Assembly: GCA_009760885.1 (NCBI GenBank)
Contig: CM019693.1
Span: 51,292,596-51,356,595 of the forward strand
Source of the DNA: Achatina immaculata
Taxonomy: Eukaryota > Mollusca > Gastropoda > Stylommatophora > Achatinidae
Direction of reading: 5' to 3'
Length of the DNA: 64,000 bases
Made by a program: the position numbers and the translations under genes. Of this stretch, positions 1 to 10,190 are shown piece after piece; the stretch's first letter is position 1; each line of letters starts with the position of its first letter. The notes beneath the pieces are model-generated. The model was not told the origin of the DNA. It saw only the letters and a program-made list of their open reading frames with translations, and searched no databases.

Positions 1-1276
1 CTATTGTTATATTATCAGGCCCAGTCGCTTTTCCTTTCTTCATGTGTTTGATGGCATGTATGATTTCATCTTCAAGTATTGGCGGTCCATCACAGTTTTC
101 AGTATCTGGTGTTAATTCTGGTCTTTCTCCTCCATATAGCTCACCGATATACTCTGTCCACCTGTCCACAATGTCTTCTTTTCCCATTAACATTTTACCT
201 TCTTTCGATTTCAGGCATCCTGTGGTATATTTTGTTTTCCTGCCTGTGAGTTCATTAATTTGTTTATGCATGTTTTTGCTGTCTTTATTATGAGCGTCCT
301 CTATCTGTCTGCACTGTTCATTTAACCACACTTCTTTTGCTTCTCTGCATTTGCGTCTTATTTCTTTATTTATCTTGCTATATTTTTCCTGGTTATTTTT
401 ACTCCTCCTCCTCTTGTCCATCAGTCATAAGATGTCGTCTGTCATCCATTTATTTTTAGGGGCTTCTTTTTTCGGTGGTATTATCTCCTTAACAGTTTGG
501 TGGATAGAATCTCTTAACATTTCCCATTGTTCATCTATACTATTTATCTTTGCTATTGCATTGTATCTATTTGTTATAATAACTTTGTATTGTTCTCGCA
601 GTTCTTGGTCATTTTTAAGAAGTTCTGTATTCAGTTTGATGTTTCTCACTTTTCTGCCTGCTTTCTTTAGCTTTATTCTAACTTTTCCACAGAGTGGATC
701 ATGGTCACTATTGCAGTCAGCTCCTGGCATGGTTTTTGTTGTCAGTAATGCATTGCGGAATCGTTTGTTGATTAATATGTAGTCTATCTGGTTAAATGTC
801 TTTTTGTCTGGGCTGCACCACGTTGCCAGTCTTCGAGGATGTTGTTTAAACCAGGTGTTTCCTACAACCATGCTATGTATTCTTGCCCATTCAATTAATT
901 TATAACCTCTGTCATTCCTCTCCCCCAGTCCATAGTCACCAACGATGTCCGAAGTTCTTCCTTTACCAACTTTGGCATTAAAATCTCCCATGACTATGGT
1001 AACTTCATGTGACTTTGTGTGTTTTAGTGCTGTCTCTATGTCATTATAAAATATCTGTATATCTTCCTCAGAACTTTCAGATGTTGGAGCATACACTTGT
1101 ATAATATTTATGTTTATTGGTTTTCCTTTCAGTTGGGCTAGCAGGACTCTGTCCGAGATGTTCAAATATCCTACAATTGTCCTTGCCGTTTTTTCATCAA
1201 ATATAATCCTTACTCCTCGTTCATGTTTCTCACTTCCTGAATATATTATTGTATATTTATCTGAGTTTATCTTTCT
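1..1276 (-). mobile_element. RTE/BovB-like LINE, 5' part (endonuclease to start of RT), continues beyond the window start
   Basis: This is a minus-strand non-LTR retrotransposon coding for an APE-type endonuclease that nicks DNA and primes reverse transcription. Visible motifs, in order, are IIQVYAPTSE, VMGDFNAKVG, WCSPDKKTFNQIDYILIN and CNSDHDPL (the catalytic SDH), then a basic linker and KKGKATGPDN, which leads into the reverse transcriptase. The frame reads open from about 1276 to 1, except for one TGA near 424, where the copy at 50514-53694 has a glycine codon. The 5' end is lost: the alignment with that copy stops near 1276, and a mariner follows. The assignment to the RTE/BovB group rests on domain style; the exact clade is not certain. 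Confidence 0.88.
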
Positions 1277-1344
1277 TTATGAAGGCAACCTTCATCTATA
1301 ATCTGGCAACTTTTCATCGCCGCCCGATTAGCCAAACCTAGTCA

Positions 1345-2420
1345 GAGGTGCATTGTTATGTAATCAGCATGGAGCAAAAAGCTAACATCAAATTCTGCTT
1401 AAAACTTGGGAAAAGTGCCATTGAGACAGTTGAATTGATGCGACAAGTTTATGGGGATAATTGTTTATCTTATGCACAGATATTCAGGTGGTACTCATGA
1501 TCCAAAAGTGGTGTGGAAATGATTATAAATGCAACTAGACATGGACTCCCAATTTCTGTTCGTAATGAGGAACTCACTGCAAAAGTCAGAGAATGGGTAC
1601 AGGATGATAATTGTTTGACTGTGAGGATGATGGCAGATGAATCTGGTGTTAACTGAGAGACCATTCGTAAAATTTTAGTGGAAGATTTGGGCAAGAAAAA
1701 AGTTGCTAGCCGGTTTGTACCACATTCATTGTCTGATGACCTACAACATCAGCGTGTTGAGTACGCAAAAGACATGATCAAAACATGTCACAGAAATAAG
1801 CATTTCTTAAATTTGATTGTTGCAGAGGATGAAACATGAATTTTCTGCTATGATCTCACAACTAAATGCCAAAGTGCTCAGTGGAAGTTATTATCATCAC
1901 CAAAAGACAAAAAAATTAGTCTTCTAAAGTTGAAGTGAAGACAATATTGGTGTGCTTCTACGACAGCAAAGGAGTTATTCACAAAGAATTTATTCCAGAG
2001 GGACAGATTGTCACTGCCAAAGTTTACTTAAGATTTTGAAAGTATTACTGAAAAGGATTCTCTGAGTCCGACCTGAGTATTCAATACCTGGCAGTTTTTC
2101 CTTCTTCATGATAATACACCGGCTCACCGGTACACATGGTACGTGAATTTTTGGCCCAAAAACAAGTGTGTGCTCTCAACCATCCACAATATTCCCCAGA
2201 TTTGCCTCCCTGTGATTATCTTCTATTCCCAAAATTAAAGGTACCAGTGAAAGGATGCTTCTTTGACTATACTGATGACATCCAAAGGGCTGTAACATCG
2301 AGTTTAAGGGCCATACCAACAGAAGAACTGCAGAGATCGTTCCAATGTTTGTTGGATCATCTCATTCACTGTATCAATGCACAAGGGGCTTACTTTGAAT
2401 AAAATATAGGTAATATCTTC
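1345..2420 (+). pseudogene. Decayed mariner (DD34D) transposase
   Basis: Cut-and-paste transposase relic. The N-terminus reads MEQKANIKFCLKLGKSAIET from about 1370, the usual mariner helix-turn-helix start. The first catalytic Asp is in AEDET near 1830, followed by a TGA where Trp is expected. The second is in LHDNTPAH near 2105. The third is in SPDLPPCDYLLFPKLK near 2200, in another frame, about 34 codons on. The C-terminus ends CINAQGAYFE at 2400. There are several in-frame stops and at least one frameshift, so the copy is dead although all three acidic residues can still be read. It lies directly after the broken 5' end of the RTE LINE. No terminal inverted repeats could be identified by eye. 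Confidence 0.85.
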
Positions 2421-2474
2421 AAATGTTGTGTGTTTTATTTTTTATGTAATTAGTCTCATTACTTAATTGTTGGA

Positions 2475-2475
2475 C

Positions 2476-2506
<31 letters not shown>

Positions 2507-2508
2507 GA
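2475..2508. repeat. (GT)n(AT)n microsatellite
   Basis: A short run of GT followed by AT dinucleotides just after the mariner relic. Confidence 0.9.
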
Positions 2509-2811
2509 GTACACATCTTGCTATATATATGTAAGAGTATATTCTTTGTTTGACTACCAAATTTTTAGTGGAGATTAGCTTTTGTAAAATTGCATAAGAC
2601 TGTGGTGGTGTTAGCTAGTTTCTGTTAGGTACTTCTGATGCATAAAACTTTTCTCACTGACCATGTGAATGAAGATAAATGTATAAACTCACAGTAAGAT
2701 GTGAACATGTGAACTTTTATTACATTTATAAATCTGAACATTTTTTCTTGCATATTCCAGCATATTCATGTGATGTCCTAGTAAGATAAACATAATGTAT
2801 GAAATATAAGC
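2509..2811. other. Unassigned AT-rich sequence
   Basis: About 300 bases without recognisable coding or repeat structure, between the microsatellite and a LINE-B 3' end. Confidence 0.5.
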
Positions 2812-3020
2812 TGTCAAGTGGAACACAACAGGCCAAAGAAAAAGAGACAGACCGCGTGAAACTCTGAACAGGACATTATTAAGAGAGGCCAAATTAACAG
2901 GCATAAAATCCCTTGATGAGGTTGAAACACTCGCCGAAGACAGGAAAAATTGGCTAACTACTTTGCGAGCCCTATGTGACGTTTAACGGCACGGGAAGGA
3001 TATCAGATAAGATATAAGAT
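2812..3020 (+). mobile_element. LINE-B 3' end (5'-truncated copy)
   Basis: This matches the last 200 bases of the LINE-B copies at 20664-21838 and 62041-63245. It codes for the C-terminal WNTTGQRK...RETLNRTLLREAKLTG and the terminal ALCDV stop, followed by the short family 3' tail of ATAAG-type repeats. It is a typical severe 5' truncation. Confidence 0.88.
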
Positions 3021-3265
3021 GAAATATTGATCTTTCTGTCAAAGCTGAAACAACAGATAGAAAAGGTAATGAGAAAAATAACAAATATGTGAAGAAAATT
3101 TTTAAAAAAAAAACAAAATTGATTAAAAAAAGGAACTGATGAAGTAAGTCATGTCAGAGAACATAACAACATTTATCAGCATCACGGTAATCATGCTTAG
3201 ATGACTGTATGCAACACTTCTCATCTACAGTGAAACTAGGTCAAGAATTTGTAGATCTGTTGTTG

Positions 3266-4294
3266 CTATAGGTGGCCATGCCCACTGTGATTTAGTTCTC
3301 TGTTCTCTCTGCAATGTCCACTGTGGAAATGGAAGTTCATATTACCAACCACCATCACCAAAGCGCCACTAGAACCAGGACATGTGGCCGTAGTGTAATT
3401 ATATTGAATCTTGCCATCATCTACTAGATCAATTTTGGTATAATAACCAACACTAATATGCTTGCTGCATCCGTGCGGATGGGACACTATAACAGTGAGA
3501 GCATGATGCTGGTCAGGCACAGAAGGTGCTCGAGCTAACCTCAACTGACTTTCAACCTGAAGCCTACTGCTGTAACTGACATGCATTTTTTTGTGCAGAT
3601 TTCTGTGTTTGGCCACCATGGCACAGAGTCTGGCTATGAGATCTTGGTCATGAGTCATAAAAATCATCCAACAACTGTCTGTCTCTAAATTACTGGTCAC
3701 TTTTATAGCCCCTTTCAGAGTGACACAAGGATCACATGGATCAACACTTTGAAAGAAAAGCTTACAAATGGTATGTCTTCCATCCTGATTGTCAGTGACA
3801 ACATGAGCTGCTGATGACACGCAGATCTGAGCAAACTGTGTCTGTGGCGTAGGCGAGTCACTGCACTCCTTACATTCACAGCAACTGCCGTTACTTCCAT
3901 CACATTTTGAAACATGCTCTATAAATCCTGTCCCCGCTCTCAAATAATCTAGGCCACCATAACTTGGCACAATATTTTCTCTCCTAGAACCAGAGTTTTG
4001 TCTCCTTTCTCTAACAAACTTGACAAACAACTTGACAGTCAAGTCTGACGTGGCATGTATATAGTCAACTAGTTCAGCATCTTGGTAACGAGTTGGGAGA
4101 TGGTTCACATTAAAATCATCAGCACGTATAAATTTCACGTGACCTGGATTTTTCTTACAGATTTTGTAATGTCTGTCAAGATCTGCTTCTCCTCCATAGC
4201 TGATTTCAGCTTCCCAAGGTCCTGTCAGATGAAAATCTACATCACAACAAGCAGTAACAGTGACAGACATTTGTATCATAACAAGCAGTGACAT
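3266..4294 (-). CDS. Trypsin-like (PA-clan) protease-related protein, intronless ORF
   Basis: A 342-residue open reading frame and the only good host-gene candidate in the window. It shows SSAAHVV (candidate catalytic His164), a candidate acidic residue in MTHDQDL (Asp216) and CPGSSGA (candidate Ser309), in the order of a chymotrypsin-fold serine protease. A Cys-rich stretch CCECKEC lies near 138-144. From memory, intronless or few-exon proteins with DFNVNHLPTRYQD, VSHPHGC and TCPGSSGA are an expanded family in gastropods; this was not checked. The first 13 or so residues read into the upstream 24-28-bp tandem repeat, so the Met chosen here may not be native and the N-terminus may be truncated. 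I see no signal peptide or membrane segment. It could be a decayed or retroposed copy, but it has no internal stop. Confidence 0.6.
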   Translation of the reverse strand: MSLLVMIQMSVTVTACCDVDFHLTGPWEAEISYGGEADLDRHYKICKKNPGHVKFIRADDFNVNHLPTRYQDAELVDYIHATSDLTVKLFVKFVRERRQNSGSRRENIVPSYGGLDYLRAGTGFIEHVSKCDGSNGSCCECKECSDSPTPQTQFAQICVSSAAHVVTDNQDGRHTICKLFFQSVDPCDPCVTLKGAIKVTSNLETDSCWMIFMTHDQDLIARLCAMVAKHRNLHKKMHVSYSSRLQVESQLRLARAPSVPDQHHALTVIVSHPHGCSKHISVGYYTKIDLVDDGKIQYNYTTATCPGSSGALVMVVGNMNFHFHSGHCRENRELNHSGHGHL

Positions 4295-4626
4295 TGACAG
4301 ACATTTGTATCATAAAAAAGCAGTAAAAGTGACATACATCTGTATCACAACAAGCGGTGACAGACATTGGTATCATAACAAAAGTGACAATGATATACAT
4401 TTGTATCATAACATACAGTGACAGATATTTGTATCATAACAACCAGTGACAGAGACAGACATTTATACTATAACAAGCAGTGACAGACATTTATATCATA
4501 ACAAGCAGTGACTGTGACAGACATTTGTATCATAATAAACAGTGACAGACATTTGTATCATAACAAACTGCGACAGACATTTGTATCATAACAAACAGCG
4601 ACAGACATTTGTATCATAACAAACAG
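4255..4626. repeat. Minisatellite, about 24-28-bp unit
   Basis: Imperfect tandem copies built around TGACAGACATTTGTATCATA. The array runs into the first codons of the protease-like ORF, whose N-terminal MSVTVT is the same sequence on the minus strand. Confidence 0.85.
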
Positions 4627-4885
4627 TGTTTTGAGGGAAACTGTGGAAGATGTTCTCTTAATTAGCAGAACAATGTGTCTGCTCACAAGATGTTTTGAGG
4701 GAAGCTGTGGAAGGTGTTCTCTTAATTAGCAGGACAATGTGTCTGCTCACAAGATGTTTTGAGGGAAGCCGTGGAAGGTGTTCTCTTAATTAGCAGGACA
4801 ATGTGTCTGCTCACAAGATGTTTTGAGGGAAGCCGTGGAAGGTGTTCTCTTAATTAGCAGGACAATGTGTCTGCTGACAAGATGT
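4627..4885. repeat. 64-bp minisatellite (about 4 units) seeded by mariner sequence
   Basis: Unit starts lie at 4627, 4691, 4755 and 4819, exactly 64 bp apart. Each unit contains the CAGGACAATGTGTCTGCT stretch that reads QDNVSA in the adjoining transposase frame. Confidence 0.92.
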
Positions 4886-5145
4886 TGGATGTTTTGAAGA
4901 ATTTTGGGTCTGAGTGCTTAGTTCACCTGCCCTACTCACCAGATCTTGCTCCATCTATTTCCTGTTCCCCAACCTTAAAAAGTGTTTGAAAGGGAGGAAA
5001 TTTATGAATGATTTAGGGGTGACAGTAGCAACAACAGAGCAATATTTCAGTGACCAGGTATCAGATTTTTTTTTTGAAGGTTTAAAAAAAACTTGAGAAA
5101 CAATGTGTCATGTGTGTTGAGTTTCAGGGTGAATATGTGTAATAA
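4627..5145 (+). pseudogene. Mariner transposase C-terminal remnant with internal 64-bp array
   Basis: From about 4848 the plus strand reads QDNVSADKMLDVLKNFGSE, then LVHLPYSPDLAPS, then LFPNLKKCLKGRKF (other frames) and a C-terminus ending CVEFQGEYV. This is the stretch from the second catalytic Asp to the stop of a mariner transposase. Residues upstream of the second Asp are replaced by tandem copies. Frameshifts and a missing third Asp (SPDLAPSI) show it is dead. It feeds without a break into the 60-bp array at 5130. Confidence 0.8.
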
Positions 5146-5655
5146 CATGTAAGTTTCAAGGCTCTAGGCCATTCTCTTCTTGGTGGTGGTGAATATGTGG
5201 AATAACATGTAAGTTTCATGTCTCTAGGCCATTCTCTTCTTGGTTGTGGTGAATATGTGTAATAAAACATAAGTTTCATGGCTCTAGACCATTCTCTTCT
5301 TGGTTGTGGTGAATATGTGTAATAACATGTAAGTTTCATGGCTCTAGACCATTCTCTTCTTGGTTGTGGTGAATATGTGTAATAACATGTAAGTTTCATG
5401 GCTCTAGACCATTCTCTTCTTGGTTGTGGTGAATATGTGTAATAACATGTAAGTTTCATGGCTCTAGACCATTCTCTTCTTGGTTGTGGTGAATATGTGT
5501 AATAACATGTAAGTTTCATGGCTCTAGGCCATTCTCTTCTTGGTTGTGGTGAATATGTGGAATAACATGTAAGTTTCATGGCTCTAGACCATTCTATATG
5601 TGGTTGGGGTGAATACTGGTATAATATGCAAGTTTTATGTTTCTAGGTCATTCTC
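5130..5655. repeat. 60-bp minisatellite (about 8-9 units) seeded by mariner C-terminus
   Basis: Units of 60 bp begin AACATGTAAGTTTCATGGCT (5144, 5204 and so on). Each contains GGTGAATATGTGTAA, the GEYV-stop codons of the adjoining mariner. The 151-residue ORF on the minus strand is a by-product of the repeat. Confidence 0.93.
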
Positions 5656-6359
5656 ATGGAACCTGTTTAAATTTAGCCCAAAGAGCAGCCAATGATTGAA
5701 CGACATGTCTTCCAAAACCTAGACTTGATCTTTACAAGAAAGGTTCACCTGGGAAAAACTGTGTGAAGAACACACTTATCTTAACACAATCTTTGTCAGA
5801 CAGGGAACATAGATCTGTTTGCTTAAAAACTCTGACCTACTTCTGTAGCCCAGAAACTTGTAGCAATCAACACTAATTGTAATTATTTTTGTAAAATGTA
5901 ATGTCAGGTTGGTGGACGGATGGGGACATGGAGATCTCTGGCGGGGATGAGGAAAGTCTGGTGTGAAACCAATGAATCCAGGACGTGACAAGCCTATGGG
6001 TCTTTACAACAATGGCTATCAGAATGATGTAAACAAAACAGAGCCAGCAGACTATAAGTGATGGGGAATGGATATCGTTGAGGCACTCACCGGATTCCTC
6101 ATCCTAAAGTCGGAATGTCTCTGGAACTGTATCAAAGCCATCTGGCCAGCCAGCGTTGCATGCTGGATCTGACATAGAGAAGGGGCTTAAGTACAGCCAC
6201 CAGAGGCTGGAAAACAAAGTTTTGGCCAGGCCAGCCTACACCACTGTCTTCATGGCAGTCCGAGCAAGATCATAGTCTGCCTTAGCAAAGAAAGGTGCTG
6301 AAGTCAGAGGTACTCAGCCAAAAGGCACATCGCAAAAATCAGGGTACCATGCATTATTG
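5656..6359. other. Unassigned sequence, possibly 5' part of a LINE
   Basis: No clear ORF. It is contiguous with the LINE endonuclease start at 6360-6820 and may be the 5' UTR or ORF1 of that element. Confidence 0.3.
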
Positions 6360-6820
6360 CTAATGAAATGTCTCTATCTGCAGTTTTTAAACATGGTGCA
6401 CGCCCTGTGAAGACTAACAAAGCAGGAGCAGTGCTAGGCCCCCTGCCTCGAAAGGGTCCAGCCAGTGCTACTGGAGGTCCTCTCAGTTCATCTTGTGGAG
6501 CCAGGAGACAAGAGAGTAGAGCTACTGGCCAAAAAATACAACAGCAGAAAACTGCCAAAAAAGCAAGAACTTAAACTAATGCAGTGGAATGCTGAGAGTG
6601 TCAGCAGTGTTAGAATTGGCTATAGCAAAGAGGTGGAATTAGAGAGCATACTCTCTGCAGAGCAGGTAAGTATATGCTGTATACAGAGACACACTTAACC
6701 AAAGATGCCGACTTTAAAATCAGAGGCCATCAGTGTTTCATATCAGACCAACAAAACAGAAGAAAAGGAGGGGTACTCACACTTGTTAAGAATAACATCA
6801 GTGCATGTTAAGTTGGAGTG
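6360..6820 (+). mobile_element. LINE endonuclease N-terminal fragment
   Basis: The plus strand reads LKLMQWNAESVSS, then VELESILSAEQVSICCIQ, then THLTKDADFKIRGHQCF and GGVLTLVKNN across small frameshifts. That is the opening beta-strand block of an APE-type LINE endonuclease (the WNA start and the IQxTHL catalytic-Glu region). It is cut off after about 110 codons by the 60-bp repeat at 6821. It could belong to the same family as the RT-RNase H LINE at 22090-24485, but there is no overlap to test this. Confidence 0.65.
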
Positions 6821-6856
6821 TACATGTAAGTTTCATGTCTCTAGGTCATTCTCTTC
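6821..6856. repeat. Partial unit of the 60-bp repeat, left target-site copy for LINE-C
   Basis: The unit runs from TACATGTAAGTTTCATGTCT to AGGTCATTCTCTTC (6843-6856). The same last 14 bases, with one change, reappear at 10059-10072 on the other side of LINE-C. Confidence 0.85.
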
Positions 6857-9800
6857 CCCCATGTGGTACCTGGGATCTGCAAAGAACAGGACCACTGTAC
6901 CCTACCATGCATGATCGTAAAAGGCGACTAAGGAGGGTTCAGCATAGGGCCAGCAACCTTATCTGGTAAAAAAACTATCAGACTGCTGCAGAAACGGAAG
7001 CAAGGGAAAAAACAAATGCAGGTGGAAGGAGAAATGCTTATCAGGAAACTGAGCCCATGAAGGTTGTGGATGAAAGCCAGCCACTGGAAGTCCCCAGCCC
7101 AACTGCAGACCTCCTGGAACCTAAACACAAGATGCAAACAGGCAGCTGGAATGTAAGAACACTTAACCAGACTGGAAAACTAGCACAAACCATCAAGGAA
7201 ATGCACAGATACAAACTAGACATACTAGGAATACAAGAAGCAAGATGAACAGGACAAGGCAGAAGGAAATTAACAACACAACACACAGAAGATACAATAA
7301 TATGGTCAGGTAAAGAAGATCTTCATGAAGGAGGAGTAGCACTGATTATAACAAAAGAAGCATCAAGAGCATTGCTGAAATGGACCCCTATAAATGAGAG
7401 ATTATTATATGCACGGTTCAACTCAAGATTCATGAAGCTGTCTATTATAGTTTGTTATGCACCAACAGAAGCAGCTGAAGAGGAATTGAAAGAAGATTTT
7501 TACAACAGCCTCAAAGCCACAGTAGAAACAATACCCAAGCATGATATGCTACTCATCTTGGGCGACTTCAATGCAAAAGTAGGTGAAGGAAATGAAGATA
7601 GAAGAAGAATCATGGGAAGAGAAGGAATCGGAGAAATAAATGAAAATGGAGAAAGACTGTGCAGTTTCTGTGAAGAAAACATGATGACTATCGGAGGGAC
7701 AATTTTCCAACACAAAAACATCCATAAGGTGACTTGGAGGTCACCAGATAAAACCACGGAAAACCAAATCGATCACATACTAATAAACAACAAGTGGAAA
7801 TGGTCACTACAAGATGTGCGAGCAAGGAAAGGAGCAGATGTAGGAAGTGATCACAACCTTCTAGTAGCAAAAATAAAACTAAAATTAAGGAAAGCCAAAA
7901 TTGGAGAACATAGAAAGATACGTTTTGATACAAAAAAACTGAAAGACCAGCAAACAAGAAATGAATTCTCAATAGTACTTAAGAATCGCTTCAGTGTCCT
8001 ACAAGATCATGCAGAAATGTCCATACTAGAGTTCAATAAAACACTACAGGAAACACCAAAAGAGGTGCTGGGATATCAGAAACAGAGAAAAGAGGAATGG
8101 ATAAGCAAGACCACATGGGAAAAGATAGAGCAAAGAAAAGAAATCAAGAAAAAATTACTGAACACCAAATCACAATGGCTTAAAGAACAAGTTTTAAGTA
8201 ATTATGCACAAAAAGACAAAGAAGTGAAGGAATCATGCCGTCAAGATAAACGTCAATACTATGACAACTTAGCAGAAGCAGCAGAGAAAGCAGCATATAC
8301 AAATGATATGAAAACCATATATAAAATCACAAAGCAGATGACAGGTAACTTCAACACAAGATGTGAAAAGTGCAGTAAGGACACAAAATGGACAACTGGT
8401 CAGTGGAGAAAGAGAAAAAATTGAAAGATGGAGGGAACACTTTAACACCCTACTAAACAGAACACAAGCAGCACAAACAATAGACATACCTGAAGCAAAA
8501 ATAGAACTAAACATCAATACAGGACCAATAACAATAAGTGAAGTAAAGGAGACGATAAAGAAGCTAAAATCAGACAGGGCACCAGGTGAAGATGAAGTGA
8601 CTGCGTTGATGTTGAAAGCAGAAGAAACAGAAACACCAAAACAACTTTGCCGGATATTACAACAAATTTGGGATCTAGAAAAAGCCCCAGAGAAGTGGAA
8701 AACTGGGCTTATAGTAAAACTACCAAAGGGTGACCTCAGAGATGCGGGAACTGGTGAGGCATTACCCTACTGCCACTCACCAGTAAAGTATTTTGCAGAA
8801 TAATCATCAACAGAATTGTACCAACACTTGAGGAAAAACTTCGGAAAGAGCAGGCAGGATTTAGGAAAGGAAGATCATGCATAGACCACATATTTGTACT
8901 TAGACAAATATTAGAACAGGCAAATGAGTGGCATAACACAACATATGCATTGTTCATAGATTCTGAGAAAGCCTTTGACAGTGTCAACAGAGATGCACTG
9001 TGGAAAATCCTAAGATGGCATGGCCTCCCCTATAAGATAGTAAATGTAATCAAAGCCCTATATGAGGGTTTTCAGTGCAAAGTGATCTGTGGAGAACATA
9101 ACTCCAGCAGCTTTAGGGTACAAACAGGAGTGAAACAGGGATGTGTACTATCACCAACATTATTTATCTTGGCACTAGACTGGTTAATGATGGAGGCAAC
9201 ATCAGACAAACGCACAGGATTACAATGGACCCTGACACAGTGCTGGAGGACCTTGACTTTGCGGACGACATCTGTCTATTATCAAGCAGTCACAAAGATA
9301 TGCAAGATAAAATAAACAAGCTAACTCAGAATGTAAACAACATAGGACTAAAGATCAATGTAGGAAAGACAAAGTTAATGAAGCAAAATGTGAACAACAG
9401 AAATGTACTCAGAGTAGATAGCAAGTTAGTGGAGGAGGTCAACGAATTTGTATACCTTGGCAGTAGAGTAGTAGAAAATGGAGACAGCACAGAGGACATC
9501 AACAGCAGACTTACTAGAGCAAACAAGGCTTTTGCAGTGCTGCAGACTATATGGAAATGAAAAGAACTAAGCATAAATATGAAAATCAGGATATTTAAGA
9601 GTAATGTTCTAAGTGTACTACTCTATGGAAGTTAATGCTGGAAAATCACCAAAACCATAGAAAACAAGTTGAATTCTTTCCAGACTAAATGTTTACGAAG
9701 AATTAGAAAAATATTTTGGCCAAACACCATAAGAAATAACATCTTATTGGCAGAAATGCAGATGAAGCCACTGACAACAATTATTGAGGAAAGACGCTGG

Positions 9801-10058
9801 CGATGGTTGGGACATGTGCTCCGAATGACTGACAAACTCACTACCAAAAATAGCACTAAGATGGACACCACAGGGGAACAGAAGTAAGGGTAGACCAAAA
9901 GAGACATGGAGAAGAACAACAGAAAGGATGTTGAGCAATAGAGGGGTCACCTGGGCAAGAGCAGAAAAAAAAGGCGAAGGACAGGCATTTGTGGAAAACC
10001 CTTGCGGAAGCCCCATGTGCCCTGGGCACTTAAGGTTCAGAGAGAGAGAGAGAGAGAG
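6857..10058 (+). mobile_element. LINE-C: nearly full-length APE-type LINE (endonuclease + RT) with TSD
   Basis: A 3.2-kb non-LTR retrotransposon. The endonuclease starts around 7130 with SWNVRTLNQTGKL, followed by LDILGIQEAR, VCYAPTE, LGDFNAKVGEG, WRSPDKTTENQIDHILIN and GSDHNLL. The RT follows with RAPGEDEVTALML, AGFRKGRSCIDHIF, FIDSEKAFDSVNRD, GVKQGCVLSPTLF and FADDICLL (9262). The C-terminus has YLGS, RRWRWLGHVLRMTD and a Trp-rich end finishing CALGT. Lesions are few: TGA near 7246 (Trp expected), frameshifts near 8375, 8745 and 9220, and stops near 9558 and 9635. The 3' end is an (AG)n tail. AGGTCATTYTCTTC flanks both sides (6843-6856, 10059-10072), marking a single insertion event. Confidence 0.92.
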
Positions 10059-10190
10059 AGGTCATTTTCTTCTTGGTTGGGATGAATATTGGAATAACAT
10101 GTAAGTTTCATGTCTCTAGGTCATTTTCTTCTTGGTTGGGTTGAATATGTGGAATAACATGTAAGTTTCACGTCTCTAAGCTAGGCATGT
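10059..10190. repeat. 60-bp repeat, two units, right of LINE-C
   Basis: Two units of the same 60-bp sequence as at 5130-5655, beginning with the right target-site copy of LINE-C. Confidence 0.88.

Noticed and set aside
6304..6574. Overlapping plus and minus ORFs of 68-84 codons as small genes
   Set aside because: They lie in the 5' part of a LINE fragment and have no independent support.
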